Shown here in pieces: positions 8,594 through 16,397 of a stretch of 49,708 nucleotides of DNA; the first letter of the stretch is position 1, and each line of letters opens with the position of its first letter. The position numbers were made by a program, and so were the translations under genes. Source of the stretch: an uncultured Geobacteraceae bacterium (GTDB lineage Bacteria; Desulfobacterota; Desulfuromonadia; Geobacterales; Pseudopelobacteraceae). Under the pieces are notes generated by a model. The model searched no databases, had not been told where the DNA came from, and was given only the letters and a program-made list of their open reading frames with translations. The stretch is from the NCBI GenBank assembly GCA_903925005.1, contig CAIYDX010000119.1:1-49708 (forward strand). The letters are read 5' to 3'.

Positions 8594-10444
8594 ATGCCAC
8601 CAATTGATTGCGAAGATCAGGAACTACTGGACGGTTTTCTCTCCGAGACAACCGAGTTACTTGAAAAACTTGACGATGACCTCATTGCGCTGGAGAAGGC
8701 GACCGATGATATGGATCTGATGAACCGGATTTTCCGGTCGATTCACACAATCAAAGGCGCCTCAAGTTTCCTGGGGTTTGATCTGCTGGTCAAGGTTGCC
8801 CATAAAACCGAAGATGTTCTTAACCGGCTCCGTAAGGGTGAGTTGATTGTAACTTCCGAAATCATGGATGTTATCCTTGAGGCGACTGATCTCGTCAAAC
8901 TCCTGGTAAGCGACATAAAGGCCGGTGACATTCAGGAGCGAGAAACGGAAGGAACCATCAACAAACTGCTGCCGTTCCTGCTCGAAAACGCCAGAGCCTT
9001 GCAGTCTCCGGAACAGCCTGAAGCCGCTGTTGAAACTGCCGCTGTTGAAGCTCCCACGGCCGAGGTTGCTGCCGCTCCATCTTCTTCGGCAGAAACAGAT
9101 ATACCGGCATCTCCTGCTGCACCGGAAACAGTCGCTGATTCACCCCCCACTCCTCCGGCCGCACAGGTGCCTGTTCCAAAACCGACCGCTGTTGCCGCTC
9201 CTAAAAAAGCGCCTGCGCCCCCTAAACCGGCCGATAGTAAGGGTGGTGATGACCTCTCCGACAATTCGACCGTCAGAGTCGATGTAAAACGTCTGGACGA
9301 TCTGATGAATCAGGTTGGAGAGCTTGTTCTTGAACGCAACCGTATGATTCAGATCAATCAGGATCTGCAGCAGAACGATACAAATCGGGCCGACTTTAAT
9401 GAGGAATTTGGCAAACTCACCAAGCGAATGAGTTTTGTCACCTCCGAATTACAGATGCAGGTTCTTAAAATGCGAATGATTCCGGTTGAGAAGGTCTTCA
9501 AAAAATTCCCCCGTATCGTTCGCAGCATGTCCCGTGATTTGGGTAAAGAGGTTGATCTCCAGATTGTCGGTGAAGAGACCGAGCTGGATCGATCCGTCGT
9601 CGACGAAATCGGCGATCCGTTGATCCACCTGATCCGCAATGCCATGGATCACGGGCTCGAAACTCCTGACGAGCGTCTGGCCGCCGGAAAACCTCGCGGT
9701 GGTACGCTCGTGCTGGCTGCCGTACACGAGGGCAACCAAATTATTATCAGTATCAAGGATGACGGCCGCGGCATCGATCCCGAGCGTGTCGGGCGCAAGG
9801 CGATCGAGAAAGGGCTTATTACTGAAGAACAGTTTGTAGCGATGGGTCCGCGGGAAGTATTCGACCTGTTGTTCCTGCCCGGATTCTCAACCAAGGAAAA
9901 AGTCACCGACCTTTCCGGGCGCGGCGTCGGCATGGACGTAGTCAAGACCAACATCAAAAAACTGAACGGCCTGATTGAAATCAAGAGTACCAAAGGGCTC
10001 GGTTCCGAATTCATTCTGAGGTTGCCGCTCACACTGGCAATTATCCAGTCACTGCAGGTTGAAGTTGAGGGTGAAATCTACTCAATCCCGCTTTCGTCAG
10101 TTCTGGAAACCCTTCGGGTCGATCAGCGCAAATTCCACCTGATCGGCGGCCAAGAGGTTTTGAAACTGCGCGATATTGTGCTGCCGCTGATTCGACTGCA
10201 GAAAGTTTTCAATGTCCAGCCACGCGGCGATTCGGATGATTTCTGCTACGTCGTAGTGGTCGGCGCCGCTGAAAAGAGAATGGGACTGGTCGTGACCCGC
10301 CTGGTTGGGCAACAGGAGGTAGCCATCAAGTCGCTCGGCAATTATCTGGCAAACATCCCAGGCATTGCCGGATCCACCATTCTGGGCGATGGGCGTGTAG
10401 CCCTGATCATCGATCCGGTCGCAATGTCAGAGGTATGCGAATAG
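8594..10444 (+). CDS. cheA: Chemotaxis histidine kinase CheA
   Basis: CheA autophosphorylates in response to receptor state and passes phosphate to CheY and CheB. The N-terminal HPt domain has the phospho-histidine at His51 (RSIHTIKGASSFLGF). Residues about 133-222 form an Ala/Pro-rich linker with no recognisable P2 CheY-binding domain. The dimerisation helix pair follows (RVDVKRLDDLMNQVGELVLERN), then the ATPase with LIRNAMDHGLETPDER (N box), DDGRGID (G1) and GRGVGMDVV (G2), and finally a CheW-like regulatory domain. At 616 residues it is slightly short of CheA proteins with P2. It sits 42 bp after cheW with GGAG upstream. Confidence 0.95.
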   Translation: MPPIDCEDQELLDGFLSETTELLEKLDDDLIALEKATDDMDLMNRIFRSIHTIKGASSFLGFDLLVKVAHKTEDVLNRLRKGELIVTSEIMDVILEATDLVKLLVSDIKAGDIQERETEGTINKLLPFLLENARALQSPEQPEAAVETAAVEAPTAEVAAAPSSSAETDIPASPAAPETVADSPPTPPAAQVPVPKPTAVAAPKKAPAPPKPADSKGGDDLSDNSTVRVDVKRLDDLMNQVGELVLERNRMIQINQDLQQNDTNRADFNEEFGKLTKRMSFVTSELQMQVLKMRMIPVEKVFKKFPRIVRSMSRDLGKEVDLQIVGEETELDRSVVDEIGDPLIHLIRNAMDHGLETPDERLAAGKPRGGTLVLAAVHEGNQIIISIKDDGRGIDPERVGRKAIEKGLITEEQFVAMGPREVFDLLFLPGFSTKEKVTDLSGRGVGMDVVKTNIKKLNGLIEIKSTKGLGSEFILRLPLTLAIIQSLQVEVEGEIYSIPLSSVLETLRVDQRKFHLIGGQEVLKLRDIVLPLIRLQKVFNVQPRGDSDDFCYVVVVGAAEKRMGLVVTRLVGQQEVAIKSLGNYLANIPGIAGSTILGDGRVALIIDPVAMSEVCE

Positions 10445-10457
10445 GCAAGAGCACCAA

Positions 10458-10478
10458 CTGCAGAAAATAAATCTGCAG
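10458..10478 (+). other. Small hairpin between cheA and cheR
   Basis: CTGCAGA and TCTGCAG form a perfect 7-bp stem around a 7-nt A-rich loop, 14 bases after the cheA stop and about 25 bases before the cheR ribosome site. No T run follows, so it is unlikely to be a full terminator; it may stabilise or process the operon mRNA. Confidence 0.4.
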
Positions 10479-10515
10479 CAAAGCATTTGAGGTAATAACG
10501 CCCAAGGAGCGAAAC

Positions 10516-11343
10516 GTGGCTATCAGCGATAAAGATTTTGAACAACTTCGCGATTTTATTTATAACATCTGCGGAATGTATTTCCATACAACCAAGAAAT
10601 ATTTTTTGGAAAGTCGACTTACCCGCCGCATGGAAGCGACCGGTACTAAAACTTACCAGGACTATTACCTGCTGATCAAATCTCCGCGCGGTTCAGAAGA
10701 ATTAAAATTTCTTATGGATGAGATCACCACCAACGAAACTTATTTTTTCCGCAACGTTCCCCAGCTTGCGGCTCTTGAGAACAAGCTGCTGCCGGAAATA
10801 GTCGAAACAAAAAACAAAATGGGATTCCGTAAACTGCGGATCTGGAGCGCTGCTTCATCTTCTGGAGAAGAAGCCTACACCATGGCGATGATTCTCCTTG
10901 AAAAGAGGGCTACCCTGCTTAAAGACTGGATCATTGAAATTGTCGGGACAGACATTAATGAAACAGTTATTGCCCAGGCCAAGGAAGGAATTTATAACGC
11001 CTACTCAGTCAGAAACATCCCGGATGTATACAAACGAAAATATATCCGGGAGGATAACGGCAAGTTTATTCTGTCTCCCGAAGTTAAGAAATTTGTTACT
11101 TTCAACAAACTGAATCTGTATGAAGATTCTAAAATGATTTTCATGAAGAGCTTTGATTTCATTTTCTGCGCCAATGTATTGATTTATTTTGACACCGCTT
11201 CAAAATCAAAAGTTGTCCAGCACTTTTATAACAACCTGCAGCCCTACGGTTACTTCTTTGTCGGCCAGTCGGAATCCCTGCACGGCGTCAACGACAAGTT
11301 CAAGACAGTTCACTTTCCCGGTGGTTTCGGCTACAAAAAATAG
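10516..11343 (+). CDS. cheR: Chemoreceptor methyltransferase CheR
   Basis: CheR methylates glutamate residues of chemoreceptors using S-adenosylmethionine, which adapts the system to constant stimulus. The 275-residue protein has the N-terminal helical CheR domain (DKDFEQLRDFIYNICGMYF) and the methyltransferase core with IWSAASSSGEEAYTMAMIL (SAM loop), the acidic strand end EIVGTDINE, and FIFCANVLIYFD. The start is the GTG at 10516, supported by AAGGAG at 10504-10509. The HDOD gene follows after 18 bp. Confidence 0.94.
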   Translation: MAISDKDFEQLRDFIYNICGMYFHTTKKYFLESRLTRRMEATGTKTYQDYYLLIKSPRGSEELKFLMDEITTNETYFFRNVPQLAALENKLLPEIVETKNKMGFRKLRIWSAASSSGEEAYTMAMILLEKRATLLKDWIIEIVGTDINETVIAQAKEGIYNAYSVRNIPDVYKRKYIREDNGKFILSPEVKKFVTFNKLNLYEDSKMIFMKSFDFIFCANVLIYFDTASKSKVVQHFYNNLQPYGYFFVGQSESLHGVNDKFKTVHFPGGFGYKK

Positions 11344-11361
11344 CCCGAGAGGTTTTATTGT

Positions 11362-12261
11362 ATGGATAAGAATCAGATGATGGAGCGAGCTGAAATACTG
11401 GTGGGAGCCGTTGACGACCTTCCTACCATCCCGATTGTCGCAACCAAGATACTGCAACTGCTTGACGATCCCGATGTCAGCGTTGAAGAAATCGCCGACC
11501 TGATGCTGTCGGATCAGGTCATGACCGCGCGTGTCATGAAGCTGCTCAATTCTCCGGTCTACAAACCGGCGCAAGAGATTACATCCCTTAAGCGCGCACT
11601 GGTATACCTCGGATTACGATTACGGCATGTCCGTGAACTGGCACTGACAACATCGGTTATCAATGCTTTTGACGGCACATCGGGAGCAATGGAGCTGAAT
11701 GCTTTTTGGGAACATTCCTTCGGAGTTGGTATGGTATCCAAAACCATCGCCGGCAAAGTCGGTTACCAGGATCTTGAAAAGGCATATATTGCCGGAATAA
11801 TTCACGATCTTGGCGAGGTTTTTTTAAGCAACTTCATGCGTGAGCCTTTTTTAGAGGTACTGGAACATATAAAAACCCACCAGGTGACACTTGGTGATGC
11901 CGAAGCAGAACTGCTCGGCACAACCCACTGTGAAATTGGTCTTTGCATGGCGCGCAAATGGAATTTTCCCGATGCCTATTGCGATGTAATCGCCAACCAC
12001 CACAACCCGGTTGAAGCCACCGTCGACCCGGTTCTCTGCGCCATCGTCAATTTGGCCGATCTGTTTTGTACGGTTCGTGGTTTGAACTACGGCGGTCGTG
12101 AATGGATCAGCTTCAATCTGAATGAAGAAGAAGCCTGGACAATCCTTAAAAAAGAATCGCCCGCATTGGCGCAGATGGATGTTGAGCGATTCTGTTATGA
12201 ACTGGATGATGCCATACCTGATGTTGCAGCGCTGGTTTCCTCAATGTTCTCACCAGCCTGA
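11362..12261 (+). CDS. HDOD domain protein of the chemotaxis operon
   Basis: This is a 299-residue HDOD domain protein, a non-catalytic relative of HD phosphohydrolases found in signalling pathways. Family features are the start DDLPTIPIVATKILQLLDDPDVSVEEIADLM, then RALVYLGLRLRHVRELAL, the central YIAGIIHDLGEVFL and ANHHNPVEA. The HD pair survives in IIHDLGE, but the full metal site cannot be confirmed by eye. It starts 18 bp after cheR and is followed by cheB. HDOD genes inside chemotaxis operons are known in deltaproteobacteria; the molecular role here is not known. One possibility is a link between chemotaxis output and cyclic dinucleotide or cell-cycle signals, which is inference. Confidence 0.88.
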   Translation: MDKNQMMERAEILVGAVDDLPTIPIVATKILQLLDDPDVSVEEIADLMLSDQVMTARVMKLLNSPVYKPAQEITSLKRALVYLGLRLRHVRELALTTSVINAFDGTSGAMELNAFWEHSFGVGMVSKTIAGKVGYQDLEKAYIAGIIHDLGEVFLSNFMREPFLEVLEHIKTHQVTLGDAEAELLGTTHCEIGLCMARKWNFPDAYCDVIANHHNPVEATVDPVLCAIVNLADLFCTVRGLNYGGREWISFNLNEEEAWTILKKESPALAQMDVERFCYELDDAIPDVAALVSSMFSPA

Positions 12262-12331
12262 CTCTAATTGCCAGGATATTATTTCTAATTTACTTAGCCC
12301 TGGAAGACAGGATAAGTGCGTTAACAAACTT

Positions 12332-12357
12332 AATTTTCTGCCAAAACGCAGAAAATT
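12332..12357 (+). other. Stem-loop upstream of cheB
   Basis: AATTTTCTGC and GCAGAAAATT form a perfect 10-bp stem with a 6-nt loop in the 127-bp gap between the HDOD gene and cheB. The gap is framed by a near-perfect 16-bp direct repeat starting ATTTCTAA (12281-12296 and 12359-12374). The second copy runs into the cheB ribosome site, so the structure could influence cheB translation or mark a partial attenuator. Confidence 0.4.
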
Positions 12358-12388
12358 CATTTCTAACTTACTAAAAGGCGACTCCCTG

Positions 12389-13477
12389 ATGATAATGCCG
12401 CAGCAAACAAGAACCCGTATTCTGATCATTGACGATTCATCATTCATGCGGATGGCTATTCGTAGCGTCCTGTCGAAAGATCCCTCCTTTGACATTGTCG
12501 GGACGGCTGCCGACGGCATCGAAGGCGTTGAAAAAGCCATCGCCCTCAAACCGGACCTTATCACGATGGATATAGAAATGCCCCGTTTGGACGGCATTTC
12601 AGCCCTGAAACAGATAATGGCCAAAGCTCCGACCAAGGTCATCATGGTTTCAACACTAACCAATGAAGGCGCCAGGTCAACGTTTGAAGCACTTGATGCC
12701 GGCGCTATCGATTACATTCCAAAAAATGTTACCGACTCATCGGACGCCCAGAATATTTTCCGGCAGGAGTTGATGCGCAAGATCAAGGAAGCGGTTGCTT
12801 CGCGTATCCGCCGTCTGCCCAGCGCTGTTCCGACTTCCATACGTCCTTTGACTCCGACTTCTTCGGCACCGCAGCGTCCAACGTCGTCAAAATTTACCGG
12901 TAAAAAAATCCAGTATGTCGGCATCGGGGCATCGACCGGCGGCCCGGTGGCGCTGCAGGAAGTTCTCTCACGCATCCCGGTCAATTTCCCCTATGGTGTC
13001 ATGGTCGGCATCCACATGCCGAAAGCGTTTACCGGGCCCTATGCGGACCGGCTCAATGCCAAATGCTCGATGACCATCCGCGAGGCGGTTGACGGTGACA
13101 TCCTCAAGCCGGGACTGGCGCTGATCGCACCGGGTGGCATGCATACGACCCTGGTCAAACAGGGAACGAATATTGTCGTCCGGACTCAGCCTACCAGCTC
13201 ATATCCCCAATATGTCTACATCCCCTCGGTTGACCTGATGATGTCAAGTATGGCCGAGGCGACCAATGGTTCAATGCTCGGGGTTATTCTGACCGGTATG
13301 GGTAATGACGGTTTTAAAGGGATGCAGCTTCTGAAACAGAAGGGGGGCGTTACGATTGCGCAGGACGAAGCGACCTCAACCATTTACGGCATGCCGAAAG
13401 CCTGTGTTGACGGAGGTGTGGCCGATGAAGTGCTGCCGCTAGGACAGATCGGTTTTGAGATATCGAAGTTTATGTAA
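12389..13477 (+). CDS. cheB: Chemotaxis protein-glutamate methylesterase CheB
   Basis: CheB removes methyl groups from receptors and is switched on by phosphate from CheA. Residues 1-130 are a receiver with Asp15/Asp16 (ILIIDDSSFMR) and phospho-acceptor Asp61 (LITMDIEMPRLDG). A Pro/Ser/Thr linker leads to the methylesterase with the catalytic serine in GASTGGP, histidine in VGIHMP and aspartate in LTGMGNDG. I take the ATG at 12389, eight bases after AAAAGGCG; a second ATG at 12395 is possible. The open frame extends further upstream to 12122 but that part overlaps the HDOD gene and is not CheB. It is the last gene of the operon and is followed by a very strong hairpin. Confidence 0.94.
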   Translation: MIMPQQTRTRILIIDDSSFMRMAIRSVLSKDPSFDIVGTAADGIEGVEKAIALKPDLITMDIEMPRLDGISALKQIMAKAPTKVIMVSTLTNEGARSTFEALDAGAIDYIPKNVTDSSDAQNIFRQELMRKIKEAVASRIRRLPSAVPTSIRPLTPTSSAPQRPTSSKFTGKKIQYVGIGASTGGPVALQEVLSRIPVNFPYGVMVGIHMPKAFTGPYADRLNAKCSMTIREAVDGDILKPGLALIAPGGMHTTLVKQGTNIVVRTQPTSSYPQYVYIPSVDLMMSSMAEATNGSMLGVILTGMGNDGFKGMQLLKQKGGVTIAQDEATSTIYGMPKACVDGGVADEVLPLGQIGFEISKFM

Positions 13478-13496
13478 GCCAGTGAAGTAATCATAC

Positions 13497-13545
13497 GCTA
13501 AACGTCAAAGGGCGGCCAGCAAGTGGTCGCCCTTTGACGTTTAGC
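13497..13545. terminator. Bidirectional terminator between cheB and the prfC operon
   Basis: GCTAAACGTCAAAGGGCG (13497-13514) pairs perfectly with 13528-13545. Inside it, GCCA (13515-13518) pairs with TGGT (13524-13527, one G-T wobble), giving about 22 bp of stem around a 5-nt loop. It ends both the chemotaxis operon on the plus strand and the 76-residue gene on the minus strand, whose TAA stop lies inside the right arm. The stem itself supplies short T tracts on both strands. Confidence 0.8.
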
Positions 13546-13771
13546 GGTCAGCATAAACAACCAGCCCAGACCCCGAAACCTCCACCCGGCAGTTAGAAAA
13601 ACCCCGCCGTTTGAGACGAAACATGATGAGCGGAGCAACCAGAGAGTGGACGCCCGGCAGAATCAGCGGGAAATGGCTGTATGACATTCCCATTAGCGCG
13701 CACAGCGTCGCCTTGAAGTCTGCCTTCCCTTTTTTCTTACTCCGCTTGCTGTTCTTTCCGTCAGCCGACAT
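13541..13771 (-). CDS. Small basic protein after prfC, unknown function
   Basis: I do not recognise this 76-residue protein. It starts with a lysine/serine-rich stretch (SADGKNSKRSKKKGKADF), has a moderately hydrophobic middle around SHFPLILPGVHSLVAPLIMF, and ends VEVSGSGLVVYADR. The ATG comes three bases after the prfC stop, and the frame ends exactly in the terminator stem, so the layout supports a real gene translated with prfC. A single membrane segment is possible but weak. Confidence 0.55.
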   Translation of the reverse strand: MSADGKNSKRSKKKGKADFKATLCALMGMSYSHFPLILPGVHSLVAPLIMFRLKRRGFSNCRVEVSGSGLVVYADR

Positions 13772-13774
13772 GAT

Positions 13775-15358
13775 CTAGCTGTGCTCGCTGGTTTCGTGGA
13801 ACTCAAGCATCTTCCAGCTCTCGATGGTATTATCCAGACGCCACTGACTGCCGGCCATATAGGTCAGCTTTCCTTCGCCGTCGATATAGACGTGCATCGC
13901 CTCTTTTTTTTCAAAATCCTCGATAGGTTTCTTTTCGCCGGTCACCCAGCGGGCCGTTACATAACTGACCGGCTCAAAAGCGACTTTGACACTGTATTCA
14001 TGCTCAAGACGGTGCATGACAACTTCGAACTGCAGCAGACCGACCGCGCCGATAACCCAGTCGGAACCCATCACCGGCTTGAACACCTGAGTGGCACCCT
14101 CTTCAGCGAGCTGTACCAATCCTTTTTCTAGAGCCTTCGACTTCATCGGATTGAGCAGGCGCACCTTGCGGAAGTGCTCCGGGGCAAAGCTGGGGATGCC
14201 GGTAAATTTGAGATCTTCACCCATCGTGAAGGTATCGCCGATCTTGATCGTGCCGTGATTATGGATGCCGATAATATCGCCCGGCCACGCTTCCTCGACG
14301 TTGGTGCGGTCCTGGGCCATGAATATCGTGGCGTTGGCGATTTGGACATCACGCCCCAGACGAACATGACGCACCTTCATGCCGCGAGTGAATTTGCCGG
14401 AACAGATCCGGAAGAACGCGATTCGGTCACGGTGAGCCGGGTCCATATTTGCCTGAATCTTGAAGGTGAATCCGCTGAACGGCTCTTCATAGGGAGATAC
14501 AGTGCGGGTGGCGGCCTCTCGCGGCAGCGGGTGCGGCGCATACTGGATGAAAGCGTCCAGCAGCTGCTGCACGCCAAATGTGTTGATGGCGCTGCCGAAG
14601 AACACCGGCGTCTGACGCCCTTCCAGATACGCAGTCATATCGAACGGGTGAGCCGCACCCTCCAGCAGTTCTATATCGTTTCTCAACTCCGCAACCTGAC
14701 TTCCCAGCAGTTCATCCAGCCGTAGATCGTCCAGGCCGGTAACCGTGAGGATTTCACCGGTGCCGTTATCAGCGTCGGCGTCAAAAAAGGTCAGCTCTTT
14801 GGTATAAAGATGATAGGTGCCGCGAAAGCGTTTGCCCATCCCGATCGGCCAGGTGATCGGCGCCGTCTGCATATGGAGATTTTTTTCAATATCATCCAGA
14901 AGATCGAACGGTTCCTGCCCTTCGCGATCAAGCTTGTTCATGAAGGTCATGATCGGGGTATGGCGCAGGCGACAGACCTCCAGCAGTTTTCGGGTCTGAG
15001 TCTCAACGCCCTTGACGGAGTCGATCACCATCAATACGGAGTCCACGGCGGTCAATACGCGGTAGGTATCTTCGGAAAAATCGTTGTGTCCGGGAGTATC
15101 GAGCAGATTGATTTCACACTCATCGTACGTAAACTTCATTACCGATGAGGTAACGGAAATGCCGCGCTGTTTTTCCAGGTCCATCCAGTCGGATGTGGCA
15201 TGACGGGCGCTTTTGCGGGCGCGAACCTCGCCGGCCTGCTGAATGGCGCCGCCGAAAAGCAGCAGTTTCTCGGTTATGGTGGTTTTACCGGCATCCGGAT
15301 GGCTGATAATTGCAAAGGTGCGGCGTTTTTCTACTTCTTTCTGGTTGTACAGTTCCAC
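13775..15358 (-). CDS. prfC: Peptide chain release factor 3
   Basis: RF3 is the GTPase that recycles RF1 and RF2 from ribosomes after termination. The 527-residue protein has the P-loop SHPDAGKTT, the RF3 switch region [21 protein letters not shown]3 [14 protein letters not shown], and G4 NKLDREG, followed by the EF-Tu-like domain II and the RF3 C-terminal domain ([19 protein letters not shown]). Length matches the bacterial family exactly. It precedes a 76-residue gene with a 3-bp gap and follows the DoxX gene by 21 bp, so all three may share a transcript. Confidence 0.97.
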   Translation of the reverse strand: MELYNQKEVEKRRTFAIISHPDAGKTTITEKLLLFGGAIQQAGEVRARKSARHATSDWMDLEKQRGISVTSSVMKFTYDECEINLLDTPGHNDFSEDTYRVLTAVDSVLMVIDSVKGVETQTRKLLEVCRLRHTPIMTFMNKLDREGQEPFDLLDDIEKNLHMQTAPITWPIGMGKRFRGTYHLYTKELTFFDADADNGTGEILTVTGLDDLRLDELLGSQVAELRNDIELLEGAAHPFDMTAYLEGRQTPVFFGSAINTFGVQQLLDAFIQYAPHPLPREAATRTVSPYEEPFSGFTFKIQANMDPAHRDRIAFFRICSGKFTRGMKVRHVRLGRDVQIANATIFMAQDRTNVEEAWPGDIIGIHNHGTIKIGDTFTMGEDLKFTGIPSFAPEHFRKVRLLNPMKSKALEKGLVQLAEEGATQVFKPVMGSDWVIGAVGLLQFEVVMHRLEHEYSVKVAFEPVSYVTARWVTGEKKPIEDFEKKEAMHVYIDGEGKLTYMAGSQWRLDNTIESWKMLEFHETSEHS

Positions 15359-15379
15359 GGGGTGTAACTCCTTGTAAAA

Positions 15380-15826
15380 TTATCCTTTGAATACCAACCG
15401 GTCAAGACACCATCTGCCGCCACCGGCGATCATCAGGTAGAGAGCCATGCCGAGCAGGGCGATATCGAACTCGATGCCATGTCCATGGCCGGCAACGCCG
15501 CTCATATTGAGAAAGAAACCGTTAACCCAGTGAACTTTATAGATGGCTACCACCATGACCGCCGAGATACCCGTCGCTGAGAGACGTGTCAGAAAGCCGG
15601 TCAGAATGCCGAAACCGCCGCCAAATTCGGCGATGATCGCCAACAGGGTAAATATCGGCGGAATCCCCATTTTCGCTTCAAAGAGTTTGAAAGTCTCAGT
15701 CAAGCCCTGGCCGCCAAAAAGGCCCAGGAGTTTCTGAGAACCATGAGCCATAAATATCACTCCGAGCGGAATACGGAGCATCAACGGAGCGATCATATCC
15801 GTCACGTCAAAATTTACTTTAGCCAT
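15380..15826 (-). CDS. DoxX family membrane protein
   Basis: This 148-residue inner-membrane protein belongs to the DoxX/DoxD-like family. It has about four hydrophobic segments, with the family pattern LRIPLGVIFMAHGSQKLLG near the start, then IIAEFGGGFGILTGFLTRLSA and ISAVMVVAIYKVHW. Members are linked to redox and thiol stress in some bacteria, but no reaction can be assigned here. The ATG at 15826 is preceded by GGAGAG at good distance; an in-frame ATG at 15874 would add 16 polar residues. It may be cotranscribed with prfC, which starts 21 bp downstream. Confidence 0.85.
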   Translation of the reverse strand: MAKVNFDVTDMIAPLMLRIPLGVIFMAHGSQKLLGLFGGQGLTETFKLFEAKMGIPPIFTLLAIIAEFGGGFGILTGFLTRLSATGISAVMVVAIYKVHWVNGFFLNMSGVAGHGHGIEFDIALLGMALYLMIAGGGRWCLDRLVFKG

Positions 15827-16397
15827 GTGTGAACTCTCCGATCTCCGTATGTAGCGATCTTGCATTGCCGCCAAGCATTTAATTACAGTGGAAGTATCCG
15901 GCTACACAAGGGCGCCCGGCGACGAAATTATCGGACAAAACGAGAATGCGGTATGTTCCGACGGGGGGCTCTATGGAGGGAGTCGTCCAAATTTCCACAC
16001 AATTCAATACATACTTGCAAAGATATTCGAGCAACATAACAGAGTCAATACCTGAAATCAATCAATCTCTCGAACGCATTTCTCTTTTGGAGCCTGCGGC
16101 GAATCGGCTTTCAATGTTTGGGCAAGAGTGGCGGTCAAGTGGCAATTGACGGTTTTTTTGAGGGTGTTAACAGAGATGGTCAGAAAAGTGGTTCGATTTC
16201 TTCTTTAGATGCATGAACCTAGACAAAACAGTTCATTACCGCAAAGACGCAAAGTTCGCTAAGAAAGCACGCTGTTAAGAAAATTCAGTGCCAACTTTTG
16301 GATGAGAAAATTTCAATAGCATCTTATTGCTTTTCTTTGCGTTCTTACCGTCTTTGCGGTTCAATGTCTTTTTGAAAAATATTTGCTTTCCGGATGA
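15827..16397. other. Non-coding stretch between DoxX and chemoreceptor genes
   Basis: This 570-bp gap holds no convincing gene. Its left part should carry the promoter of the DoxX-prfC transcript, although no clear -35/-10 pair stands out. Its right third is a long inverted repeat described separately. A short plus-strand frame at 15946-16149 shows no ribosome site or family features. Confidence 0.5.
16238..16360. repeat. Inverted-repeat element with GCAAAGACG ends
   Basis: ACCGCAAAGACG (16238-16249) is perfectly complementary to CGTCTTTGCGGT (16349-16360), and a second inner pair CGCAAAG/CTTTGCG (16248-16254 with 16335-16341) extends the match. The 123-bp unit lies just after the 3' end of the chemoreceptor gene. 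The sequence style resembles dispersed intergenic repeats I know from Geobacter-type genomes. It carries no gene and could be a non-autonomous mobile repeat. Confidence 0.6.

Noticed and set aside
15946..16149. Plus-strand frame of 67 codons in the DoxX/chemoreceptor gap
   Set aside because: It has no ribosome site, no recognisable domain and unremarkable codon use; open frames of this size are expected by chance.
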